A stretch of 64,000 bases of DNA, taken from positions 8,701 through 72,700 of the forward strand of contig PBGP02000012.1 in the NCBI GenBank assembly GCA_002720095.2, in the 5' to 3' direction. The DNA comes from Methanobacteriota archaeon. GTDB lineage: Archaea; Thermoplasmatota; Poseidoniia; Poseidoniales; Poseidoniaceae. Position numbers and translations under genes: made by a program. Below are positions 8,066 through 15,578 of the stretch, piece after piece (within the stretch, counting starts at the first letter, position 1; every line of letters begins with the position of its first letter). The notes under the pieces are model-generated. The model did not search any database. It was given only the letters and a program-made list of their open reading frames with translations, and was not told the origin of the DNA.

Positions 8066-9019
8066 ATGGATCCATACAAAATGGTTATTGCTGTAACTAA
8101 TCAAAAAGGCGGTTGTGCTAAAACTACCACTTCAGTTAATATAGCTACTGTGTTAGCTGAAGGTAATAGGAAATATGGAATTCCACCATCTAAAGTACTC
8201 TTAATCGATTTAGATCCACAAGGGAATGTTTCTACTAGTTTTGGAATCGATAAGAGTAAGTTAAAAAAAACTGTTAGTGATGTTTTAATGAATGATTTGG
8301 GAGAGCAATTGCCTTTAATGGATGAATTTATTATTTCTCCAGATTTACTAACTGAATCTATGAGAAATGCCTGGAGTTTATCAAACTCTAGTGACAGAAT
8401 ACCAAAATCTCTGAAGATAAATAATTTATACTTACTTCCTTCAAATATTCACTTATCTGGAGCAGATATTGAGTTGTCAACAAAAATAGGACGTGAAACA
8501 AGACTAAAAGAAGGTATTGCGCATATTTTGCATGATTTTGATTACATAATTATTGATACCCCTCCGAGCTTGGGGTTATTGACAATAAATGCTCTTGCAG
8601 CCTCAAATTGGGTTTTGACACCAGTGCAAGCAGAATATTACGCTCTTGAAGGGATGAGCTTGCTGATGAACACTATTAAATTAGTACAAAGAAGAATAAA
8701 TCCCAATTTAAAATTATTTGGAATTGCTATGACGATGGTACTACCTAAAAGTACTCTTTCTAGGATGGTTTGTGAGGAAGTATCAAAATATTTCCCTAAT
8801 CAAGTTTTTAATACACTAATCCAAAGATTAGTAAAAATCGCCGAGGCACCTTCTGAAGGAAGTCCGACTGTGCTACTTCATAGACCCGGAAATGATTCAA
8901 AGGGTAAAGGAAGTCATCAATATTGGACATTAGGAAAAGAAATACATCACCGAGTTGAGGAATTAATGAAAAAACATGGGGTTACAAGAACTAGTCAATT
9001 TCTGTTAAACCGTGAATAA
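8066..9019 (+). CDS. ParA/Soj-family ATPase
   Basis: 317 residues. The deviant Walker A reads QKGGCAKTTT, with the signature second lysine context (KGG..KT). LLIDLDPQGNVST and DYIIIDTPPSLG are the following motifs. ParA-type ATPases bind DNA or surfaces non-specifically and segregate chromosomes, plasmids or protein complexes. No ParB or centromere-like repeat is visible. The next genes are a ribbon-helix-helix protein and a PIN-like fragment, so an RHH partner in the style of small ParA/RHH systems is possible but not shown. ATG at 8066 has AAGGAGAG seven bases upstream. An internal ATG at 8081 is less likely. Confidence 0.88.
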   Translation: MDPYKMVIAVTNQKGGCAKTTTSVNIATVLAEGNRKYGIPPSKVLLIDLDPQGNVSTSFGIDKSKLKKTVSDVLMNDLGEQLPLMDEFIISPDLLTESMRNAWSLSNSSDRIPKSLKINNLYLLPSNIHLSGADIELSTKIGRETRLKEGIAHILHDFDYIIIDTPPSLGLLTINALAASNWVLTPVQAEYYALEGMSLLMNTIKLVQRRINPNLKLFGIAMTMVLPKSTLSRMVCEEVSKYFPNQVFNTLIQRLVKIAEAPSEGSPTVLLHRPGNDSKGKGSHQYWTLGKEIHHRVEELMKKHGVTRTSQFLLNRE

Positions 9020-9127
9020 TTTTTATTAATTTTATACTCGGTCAATTGAAAATACTATTGAAACTTAAATTTTTTAATTAATTAAGGTAACTAAATTAAG
9101 TAATGTAAATTGTACAGTATTGTTATC

Positions 9128-9364
9128 ATGACTGCAGAAGGAATGACATCGGTAAGTGTGAGCCTAGAAACAAGAAGAAAATTAAATCAAATGCGTTCAA
9201 TGATGGAATTTAAGAATATAGATTTATTATTGGAACATTTATTAATGGAAAAAAGACTTAGTCGTTTAAGTACAGAATCAAAACAGCTTCAAGATAATTT
9301 AGAACAGATTAAAGAAATTGATGTAAATTCTTTGATTAGCAAATTAGAGTTATCCCCGTTTTAG
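9128..9364 (+). CDS. Ribbon-helix-helix protein, possible VapB-type antitoxin
   Basis: 78 residues from ATG 9128; an upstream in-frame TTG at 9110 would add six. The N-terminus (TSVSVSLETRRKLNQMRSMM) has the strand-helix-helix pattern of RHH DNA-binding proteins. A leucine-rich helical tail that could bind a partner follows. The gene ends eight bases before a short PIN-like gene, the usual antitoxin-toxin order. The upstream 100 bases contain TCAATTGA at 9042-9049 and other AT-rich palindromic stretches where autoregulation could act. It could instead serve the ParA protein upstream. Confidence 0.6.
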   Translation: MTAEGMTSVSVSLETRRKLNQMRSMMEFKNIDLLLEHLLMEKRLSRLSTESKQLQDNLEQIKEIDVNSLISKLELSPF

Positions 9365-9372
9365 GTGTTATA

Positions 9373-9627
9373 ATGTCATACCATCCCAAACAATATGTCG
9401 TCGATGCATCGATTATTGTCAAAGGTTTATTTGATGAAAGTTCATTGGAATGCTCATTATTAAAAAAAGCGGCATGTGGTGAAATAAGATTAATTTCAAA
9501 CCCTAAAGAATGGAATAAAATATTATGGTTGTTAGTTAATACATTTAAAAATTCTGATGGTAAGTCAATTTTCACTGGTGAAAAATTAGGAGAGATTAAG
9601 AAAGCATTACCTATAGAATTCAGATAA
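9373..9627 (+). CDS. Short PIN-like protein, possible reduced VapC toxin
   Basis: 84 residues. The start, YVVDASIIVKGLFDES, matches the first strand of PIN nucleases with the first catalytic Asp, and a WNKILWLLVN helix with a nearby Glu follows. VapC-type PIN domains usually run to 120-140 residues and carry further Asp residues in the second half; those are missing here. It is either a truncated remnant or a miniature protein. The base composition matches the neighbours and the frame is intact up to the convergent gene four bases away. Paired with the preceding RHH gene it looks like a toxin-antitoxin module, but nuclease activity is doubtful. Confidence 0.5.
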   Translation: MSYHPKQYVVDASIIVKGLFDESSLECSLLKKAACGEIRLISNPKEWNKILWLLVNTFKNSDGKSIFTGEKLGEIKKALPIEFR

Positions 9628-9630
9628 AAC

Positions 9631-12006
9631 TTACTTATTATTTTTCAACCATTCTTCACCATACCATTTCCATTGTTCCATTGTCCATCCAGTTGGTAGT
9701 CCAGAATCGGGAATTGGTGGAATTCCAATGGGAGTTTCATTAGGAATTCCATTATTGGGGGACTTATCGATAGATAAATTGTTTCCTGATTCAGAATCCT
9801 TTTTGATTTCTGAATTTTCTTCAAATGCTTGGCTAATAGATGCAGAATTAATTTTTAATTCATCGATTGGATTATCATCCCATCCAGATTCACCTGAAAA
9901 TGTAGAGTCATACTCAAATCCAACTCCAGATTCACTAGCTAATACTTCTTCATTTTTTATGGAGTCTTTCTCAATTCTGATTTTTTTGTTAGTCCCTAAT
10001 GATTTAAAAACTTGACCAAGAACTAATATCATAATAACTATTACCACAAAAGCAATTCCGCCATAAACTGCTGCATTCTTAATCGATGTTTGTAATTGTT
10101 CTTGTTTTAGTTCATCATCAGATTTAATATTATCGTCAGTTATTATGCAATCATCTGAAATATTATTTTCATCTTGTAAACTACATTTACCTTCAAGAGT
10201 TGAATATGTGTCATCATTATCATTATAATCTGAATTTTTACCTATGCCATCATTATCTGCATCTAACCATTCATTTTGATTGTTATTAAATTGATCTGTA
10301 CTATCAGCAAAACCATCTAAATCTCCATCTTTACATCCAAAATAATTTGGAGTAAGCCAAATCTCAGTTTCAGAATTATATTCTAGTGTCTTGTTACTTG
10401 TGCCATATTCACTTGGGCAATCATCGCCATTATTGCCGTCTGGATTGTCTCCAAACCCGTCGCCATCAGAATCTTTCCACTGAGTGCCATCATTCGGAAA
10501 TTTATCCGAATTAAGATTATCACTTCCATTGGGATCACTCCAGCCGTCTCCATCAGAGTCTATGCAACCTCTCCTATCATTAGTTGATGTACCATAAACT
10601 TCTGGACAATCATCCGATAGTTGTCCTTCGGGATTATCGCCGAACCCATCATCGTCCTCATCATTCCATTGAGATTTAGCATTTGGAAATTTATCTGAAT
10701 TATCTCCATAACCATCTCCGTCAGTATCTTTATTTTCTGATGGATCATCAGGGAAATCGTCTCCATTATCTCCAACTCCATCACCATCACTGTCTTGACA
10801 CTCAAATTCATCATCTGGAAAAATATCGGGATTATTTCCATCTAAATTATCCCCACACCCGTCACCATCTGAGTCTACACTCTGTGTACTATCATAAGGG
10901 AAATCATCTTTTGTATCAGTGATGCCGTCACTGTCTGAATCGAAATCTAAAAGATAGACATTCTTATCACTGACAACAATAATACCTCCGTAAACAGTAT
11001 TAGAAATTGCATTTATACCCAAGGGATAATCTAATTGATTCTCATCTTCAATCATCGTTTCCGACTCAATGAAGAATAATTTATCACCAGTACCCAGAAG
11101 AATTGTATCATCAATAGAAACAAGTACACTCTCAATTTGTTCAAAACCTAGATTAATTGGATTATTTCCTGGTGGATTAATTGACGATGGTTCCCATGAA
11201 TTAGTGTCGTAAGAGATAATTCTTTTATTGTTGTATTCAGAAAAAAATATTTTCGTCTCATTATTATTTGCTAAAATAATGTTTAAATTACCGTTAATTG
11301 TTGGTGTTATTACATCAGTAATAATTACTTGGTTAAAATTATTAATACTGTGGATAAAAATTTCATTTTCACCAGATGTAATAATGGTGCCATCATTAAG
11401 GATATGAATCGCACCGATTCCTTCGGTATGTTCATTAGTCTGAAGAGTAGTTGGTAATTCTTCTTCTAAATCATACTGTACTGCTTTTTTACTATCCTTT
11501 AATGCAATCCAAATATGTGGTAAATCAATTATTAGATCATTATCAACATCTGATCCTTTAGTGGGGTCCCAAGCTATGTCAACTATTTCAACTAAACTAG
11601 GAATAAATTTCAATTTTTCTCTGTTTTCCCCTACATCTACAATTTGAGTACCTGTTTCATTTGAAATTGCTAATAACTGATACTCATTATTGTACTCAGC
11701 GGAAGATATATTACCATTTCCGTCGACTTCCAACTGCCAGATCTTTTCAAACCCAGTTCCAGATAGACTGTATAAGTTTACGAACCCGTTCTCCCCGACA
11801 AAAAGATAGTTTTCTTCATTTGTTTTCCACATATTAACTGGTTTCGAATCAAGCGTGTAAACTATTTCTCCCGCATTAACACAAGGTAAATCGATACAGT
11901 TATTTGCTTCAGAACCTGAGAATTCAATAGTGCTCAAAGAACTTACAACTGGTGAAAAAGCTGCCAAGAAGAATAATACAAAAACGTAACTTGCTACTTT
12001 TCGCAT
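9631..12006 (-). CDS. Membrane-anchored surface protein with propeller-like domain and calcium-type repeats
   Basis: 791 residues. It has an N-terminal signal peptide, then about 330 residues of beta-rich repeats resembling a propeller. A thrombospondin type 3 region follows at about residues 355-620, with nine loops of the D-x-D-x-D-G kind that bind calcium. A membrane segment at about 645-667 leads to a 124-residue tail. The tail is acidic and proline-rich and ends with the aromatic motif GWTMEQWKWYGEEWL. The topology puts repeats outside and the tail inside. Paired cysteines in the repeats suggest disulfides. It probably follows the coiled-coil gene in one transcript, 46 bases apart. Binding partner unknown. 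Confidence 0.75.
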   Translation of the reverse strand: MRKVASYVFVLFFLAAFSPVVSSLSTIEFSGSEANNCIDLPCVNAGEIVYTLDSKPVNMWKTNEENYLFVGENGFVNLYSLSGTGFEKIWQLEVDGNGNISSAEYNNEYQLLAISNETGTQIVDVGENREKLKFIPSLVEIVDIAWDPTKGSDVDNDLIIDLPHIWIALKDSKKAVQYDLEEELPTTLQTNEHTEGIGAIHILNDGTIITSGENEIFIHSINNFNQVIITDVITPTINGNLNIILANNNETKIFFSEYNNKRIISYDTNSWEPSSINPPGNNPINLGFEQIESVLVSIDDTILLGTGDKLFFIESETMIEDENQLDYPLGINAISNTVYGGIIVVSDKNVYLLDFDSDSDGITDTKDDFPYDSTQSVDSDGDGCGDNLDGNNPDIFPDDEFECQDSDGDGVGDNGDDFPDDPSENKDTDGDGYGDNSDKFPNAKSQWNDEDDDGFGDNPEGQLSDDCPEVYGTSTNDRRGCIDSDGDGWSDPNGSDNLNSDKFPNDGTQWKDSDGDGFGDNPDGNNGDDCPSEYGTSNKTLEYNSETEIWLTPNYFGCKDGDLDGFADSTDQFNNNQNEWLDADNDGIGKNSDYNDNDDTYSTLEGKCSLQDENNISDDCIITDDNIKSDDELKQEQLQTSIKNAAVYGGIAFVVIVIMILVLGQVFKSLGTNKKIRIEKDSIKNEEVLASESGVGFEYDSTFSGESGWDDNPIDELKINSASISQAFEENSEIKKDSESGNNLSIDKSPNNGIPNETPIGIPPIPDSGLPTGWTMEQWKWYGEEWLKNNK

Positions 12007-12052
12007 GATTACGCCAACAGGTTCTCATCTATGAATAAGACGGAATGAATAA

Positions 12053-14554
12053 TCACTCTTCTTCTAATTTCTCATTTTTCATATCATCCATAACCAAATT
12101 CATCAATTCTTTAGACGAGAATTTTGATTTAGTTTCAGGAACAAGAACATTTTCATTGTGCTTACTTAAATTAGAATCATCAGGACTTAACACAAGTTTA
12201 TTTGATGGAATTAAATTAGTTGTTTGAGGTTTTAATACTGAAGATTCTACAGGTTTTAATTTAGCATAAGATGGTCGCAATGTTGGAGTTTCAACTTTTC
12301 TTAATGTACCAAGTTTTGCTTTAGTAATTACTTCTTCAATTACCTGTTCTCGTTCTTCGATTTCTGTAGACAGCATTTCTATAATCTGATCAGCATCTTC
12401 CAATGTCTCTTCTAGAACTTTTGAAATTTCTTCATCATCTTGTGGTGAACCAACTTCCTCATCTACCATATCAGGAATTTTGAATTCGAGATCATTTAAG
12501 GGTTCTAATTTAGGTTTGATAGATTTATGAACAGGTTTTGGTAGTATAATTTCAGTTTTTCCAGTGCTTGTCAATGGAGTTCTAATTGGTTTTAATGTTG
12601 GTTTCGTACCACTTATTGGAACACCGCCTTCAATAGGAGTTGTTTTCGGCACTCTTCCTGCAAGCTCTTGTCTCCCTAAACTATTAGCTAATTTTCCGCT
12701 TAATAATCCACCTTGTTGTTGAAGAGGATCTACTTTTTCTCCAGCTATTGCGCCAAGCCAAGCTTGTCTCTTTGATAGTAACGCATCATCACTTTGCAAT
12801 TGATCCATTATTTCCTGAGCTTCTTCTAACTTATCTTCTTCATTAGTAATTTCAGCTTCGAAATCATCTCTAATTTGTTCACGCATTTTACCTTCAGCCA
12901 TCTCTCGGAATTTATCCATTTGCTCGTTTAACATTTTTAATCTGTCACGAATTTCCTCTCTTTTAATTCCAAGTTGCGACTCAATTTCTTTGCGAATCTC
13001 TCCTTCTCTTCGTCTAACTTCAATAAGTGCTTTATTTCTCATGATTTCTTCAAGTTTTAGTAGTTGTTTTTCCAGATGAGTAGCCACTTCTTCCATTTTT
13101 CTTCCACGGAATTCTTCAAGTCTTGCTTCCATTTCAACTTCTAATTCAAGCCCTGTCTCTTCACGCAGTAATTCTAGGTCAGTTTCCCTAGTAATTCTTT
13201 CATTACGCATTTGTGCATCAATTTCGGATAAGATGGACCTTTTTGAAGCATCTTCTCTAGCATTATATTCAAGTTGCATCTTTTTGATCCATTCTTTCCG
13301 CTTATCTTCATAATTATTGTACAGTGATTCTCTTAAATTACTTTCTTGCTCAAATCTAAATTTAGATAATTCATTTTGCATTTCCGCCTCTTTTGAAATC
13401 TTATATGTATTAAATTCATCATCTAATCTTCTATCCATTTCAGTTTTAATTTGATTTCTTAATTGAGAATCTATTTCATCAACACTTTGCTGGAATAACA
13501 AGTCATACCTCTCTTGCAATCTTGATTTTCTGTCAGCAAGTTTATCAGAGTAGTTCTCACTTAATTCTCTTTCAATGAGGGTTCTAAGCTCTTCCTTTCT
13601 TCTTGCCAGAGCCATTTCAACATCCTCTCTCATTTCTTGTTCAAGTAAACTAGTTTGTTCTTTCATATCTCCTTCGATTTCAGATTGAATTTGAATAGCA
13701 ATTTCTTCTTCAATTTGTCGTCCCCTTCTTGCATATTCAGCTCTTAACTGAGCTTCACGCTCTTCCATTCGTTCTTTTGCTTGTTGTTCTAATCTAATTT
13801 TAATTGAGGTTCGTAATTGAGACTCTCTTTCAGATAATCTATCTTTGTGGAGGCTCTCTAATCTGAATTCTTCAGCATTAATTTCGGTTTCAAATTGTTT
13901 CTCTAAGTCATCTCGTATTTTTTCGCTTAGTGCATTAGATTGTTCAAAATAAGCTTGATTAAATTCGATTTCAAGTCTTTCACGATGAAATTCTAATCTT
14001 TTTTGGAATTCTATTTTTAATTCATTTTCTAATCTTGTATTGGTGTGATTACGAAATTCTTCTAACTTCCTTTCTTTTTGAGTCCTAATTTCGTCAAATA
14101 ATTGACTTTGTTCTCTAATCAATTTTTGTTCAAATTCTTCTCGCAAGATTTTTTCATTGTTGTGTAAAGTTTCTTGCTGTAATTTTGTTAAATCGGCCTC
14201 CATTTCTCTTCTCCACTCAGTTTCAAGTTGTTCGAGGGTTAGTTGATGTTGTAGTTCGAGCTCCATTTCCACATTTTTCTTTATGGTTTGAAGTCTATCA
14301 TTCTGTTCTAGAAGTCTTAATCTTCTTTCTCTGGTAATGTCTAATTTAATTTTTTGTTCTTCTCTTCGTCTTTCAGATTCTGACATAGTATGGGATGTAG
14401 TTCCAGAATCATTTCCCGTAATTGAATTTCTCAGAGCTGCAAGGCTTGGTTTACTATTTCTTACGTCTTCATTCACTTTTGAAATTTCATTATCATTATT
14501 GCTACCGCTAACACTCAAGCGCATCCCACCGACAAAGACACGTATTCTTATCAT
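12053..14554 (-). CDS. Long coiled-coil protein, function unknown
   Basis: Up to 833 residues, no signal or membrane segment. Roughly residues 70-590 are an almost unbroken highly charged helix with heptad character (very rich in E, R, K, L and Q), so a long rod is expected. A low-complexity, proline- and threonine-containing C-terminal part follows, with LKPIRTP and LRPSYAKLKP stretches and one more acidic helix. There is no ATPase head, so it is not an SMC protein. An in-frame ATG at 14524 could be the real start, with a TATA-like TTTAATAA just upstream of the first ATG. It is likely cotranscribed with the calcium-loop surface protein. A structural or cell-envelope-linked role is a guess. 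Confidence 0.65.
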   Translation of the reverse strand: MIRIRVFVGGMRLSVSGSNNDNEISKVNEDVRNSKPSLAALRNSITGNDSGTTSHTMSESERRREEQKIKLDITRERRLRLLEQNDRLQTIKKNVEMELELQHQLTLEQLETEWRREMEADLTKLQQETLHNNEKILREEFEQKLIREQSQLFDEIRTQKERKLEEFRNHTNTRLENELKIEFQKRLEFHRERLEIEFNQAYFEQSNALSEKIRDDLEKQFETEINAEEFRLESLHKDRLSERESQLRTSIKIRLEQQAKERMEEREAQLRAEYARRGRQIEEEIAIQIQSEIEGDMKEQTSLLEQEMREDVEMALARRKEELRTLIERELSENYSDKLADRKSRLQERYDLLFQQSVDEIDSQLRNQIKTEMDRRLDDEFNTYKISKEAEMQNELSKFRFEQESNLRESLYNNYEDKRKEWIKKMQLEYNAREDASKRSILSEIDAQMRNERITRETDLELLREETGLELEVEMEARLEEFRGRKMEEVATHLEKQLLKLEEIMRNKALIEVRRREGEIRKEIESQLGIKREEIRDRLKMLNEQMDKFREMAEGKMREQIRDDFEAEITNEEDKLEEAQEIMDQLQSDDALLSKRQAWLGAIAGEKVDPLQQQGGLLSGKLANSLGRQELAGRVPKTTPIEGGVPISGTKPTLKPIRTPLTSTGKTEIILPKPVHKSIKPKLEPLNDLEFKIPDMVDEEVGSPQDDEEISKVLEETLEDADQIIEMLSTEIEEREQVIEEVITKAKLGTLRKVETPTLRPSYAKLKPVESSVLKPQTTNLIPSNKLVLSPDDSNLSKHNENVLVPETKSKFSSKELMNLVMDDMKNEKLEEE

Positions 14555-14627
14555 TATTAAACGAGGTAGGTAAAAAATTTCAAGAAGAGATTAATTTGGG
14601 ACAAATTACATTGAACCATTCTATGAT

Positions 14628-15047
14628 TTAACACTTTATTTTTACATCCATTTCACAAGCAGGACATTTGATTATTTTTTCCCCAGGTGATCTTTTTATT
14701 CTTAGCTTTCTTTCGCATTTTGGGCAACAAATCTCAATTTTCATGATTTTTTTAGTTAATGTAAATTTTTGATTGCAAGATGAGCATTTCAATTTACAAG
14801 GTCTTTTATTTACTCCAGCAATTAGCACTTTGGAACATTTTGGACAAGCAACTCTTTCTTTTTCCCACTCGTTTTCAAGTGATGGTAGTTTGACTATCAC
14901 TTTTGCACCACAACTGATACATTGTTTTTCACCAGCTCCTTCTGGAAGTAGAAGTTTACACTTTGGACAATAGGTAGCAGGGATATTAACTTTTGAAACT
15001 AAGGTAATACTAGTTTCATCCATATTTTCGGGAGTTATTTGTTCCAT
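14628..15047 (-). CDS. Multiple zinc-ribbon protein
   Basis: 139 residues with several CxxC pairs: YCPKC...QCISC, ACPKC...KCSSC and CCPKC...KCPAC. This gives three zinc ribbons in a row after a 25-residue leader. No catalytic domain is visible, so it probably binds nucleic acid or protein, or stores metal. It follows the HTH gene with one base between, which indicates cotranscription. Both lie downstream of a metal-transporting ATPase on the same strand, so a link to zinc handling is plausible but unproven. Confidence 0.7.
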   Translation of the reverse strand: MEQITPENMDETSITLVSKVNIPATYCPKCKLLLPEGAGEKQCISCGAKVIVKLPSLENEWEKERVACPKCSKVLIAGVNKRPCKLKCSSCNQKFTLTKKIMKIEICCPKCERKLRIKRSPGEKIIKCPACEMDVKIKC

Positions 15048-15048
15048 T

Positions 15049-15534
15049 TTATCGACCTCTTGAAACTACTAAGATTCCACCAGGTACGAAGGTGAATGGT
15101 AGTTCTAATTCTAAGCCCATTTCTTTGGAGATTGCATTAATCGCTGCCTTGGCATTTATAGCTTCGGCCGCAGATGACTCAATAGGAATAAAAAGAATAT
15201 CACCTCCATTTTTAATTAACTGGATTAATTCTTTAGGAATTTTATTTATGATTGATTCACCAATGGAAGGTTCAGATTTTTTTGAGTCGGGGGTGTTATC
15301 AAAAATTTCCTTAACCTTCCAGAATTTTGCTCTCCCTTTATCTCTATGATTTTCGACCAAACCAGCTTCTGTTAACTGTTTAAGATGGTGATAAAGATGA
15401 TATCTTGTAATTTTAATCTCTTTTTCTAGTTCTACGGTAGCCATTTCTTCTCTTGCGCATAACAGATTATACACTGCCGCTCGGGTTGGGTGAGCTAATG
15501 CAATTTGTTTAGGATCTCCTCTAATCTTGGACAT
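15049..15534 (-). CDS. Winged-helix (ArsR-like) transcription regulator
   Basis: 161 residues. Residues 8-75 form a winged helix: LAHPTRAAVYNLL, then TVELEKEIKITRYHLYHHLKQLTEAGLVE with the recognition helix, then a wing. The C-terminal 80 residues (ILFIPIESSAAEA, FTFVPGGILVV) form a separate sensor-like domain that I cannot assign. No cysteine-rich metal site is visible in the helices. A TATA-like CATATATC lies in the 44-base gap after the P-type ATPase gene, so it may have its own promoter. It is a candidate regulator of that ATPase. Confidence 0.8.
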   Translation of the reverse strand: MSKIRGDPKQIALAHPTRAAVYNLLCAREEMATVELEKEIKITRYHLYHHLKQLTEAGLVENHRDKGRAKFWKVKEIFDNTPDSKKSEPSIGESIINKIPKELIQLIKNGGDILFIPIESSAAEAINAKAAINAISKEMGLELELPFTFVPGGILVVSRGR

Positions 15535-15578
15535 AGTACCTTGACATCGGTAGACATCAGAGATATATGAATTGGTCG

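Noticed and set aside
8066..9627. ParA plus RHH gene as a plasmid or prophage partition module
   Set aside because: The surroundings are ordinary chromosomal genes with matching composition, and no centromere-like repeats or integration genes are visible. A chromosomal role remains possible.
10560..10922. Open frames on both strands across the calcium-loop repeats, rich in Met, Ile or His
   Set aside because: They are shadows produced by the repeated GATGGNGAT-type codons of the real minus-strand gene and have no ribosome binding site or domain.
10250..10940. Short direct repeats that could suggest a CRISPR-like array
   Set aside because: The repeats are codon-level repeats of Asp-rich loops in one long frame; there are no constant repeat units with unique spacers.
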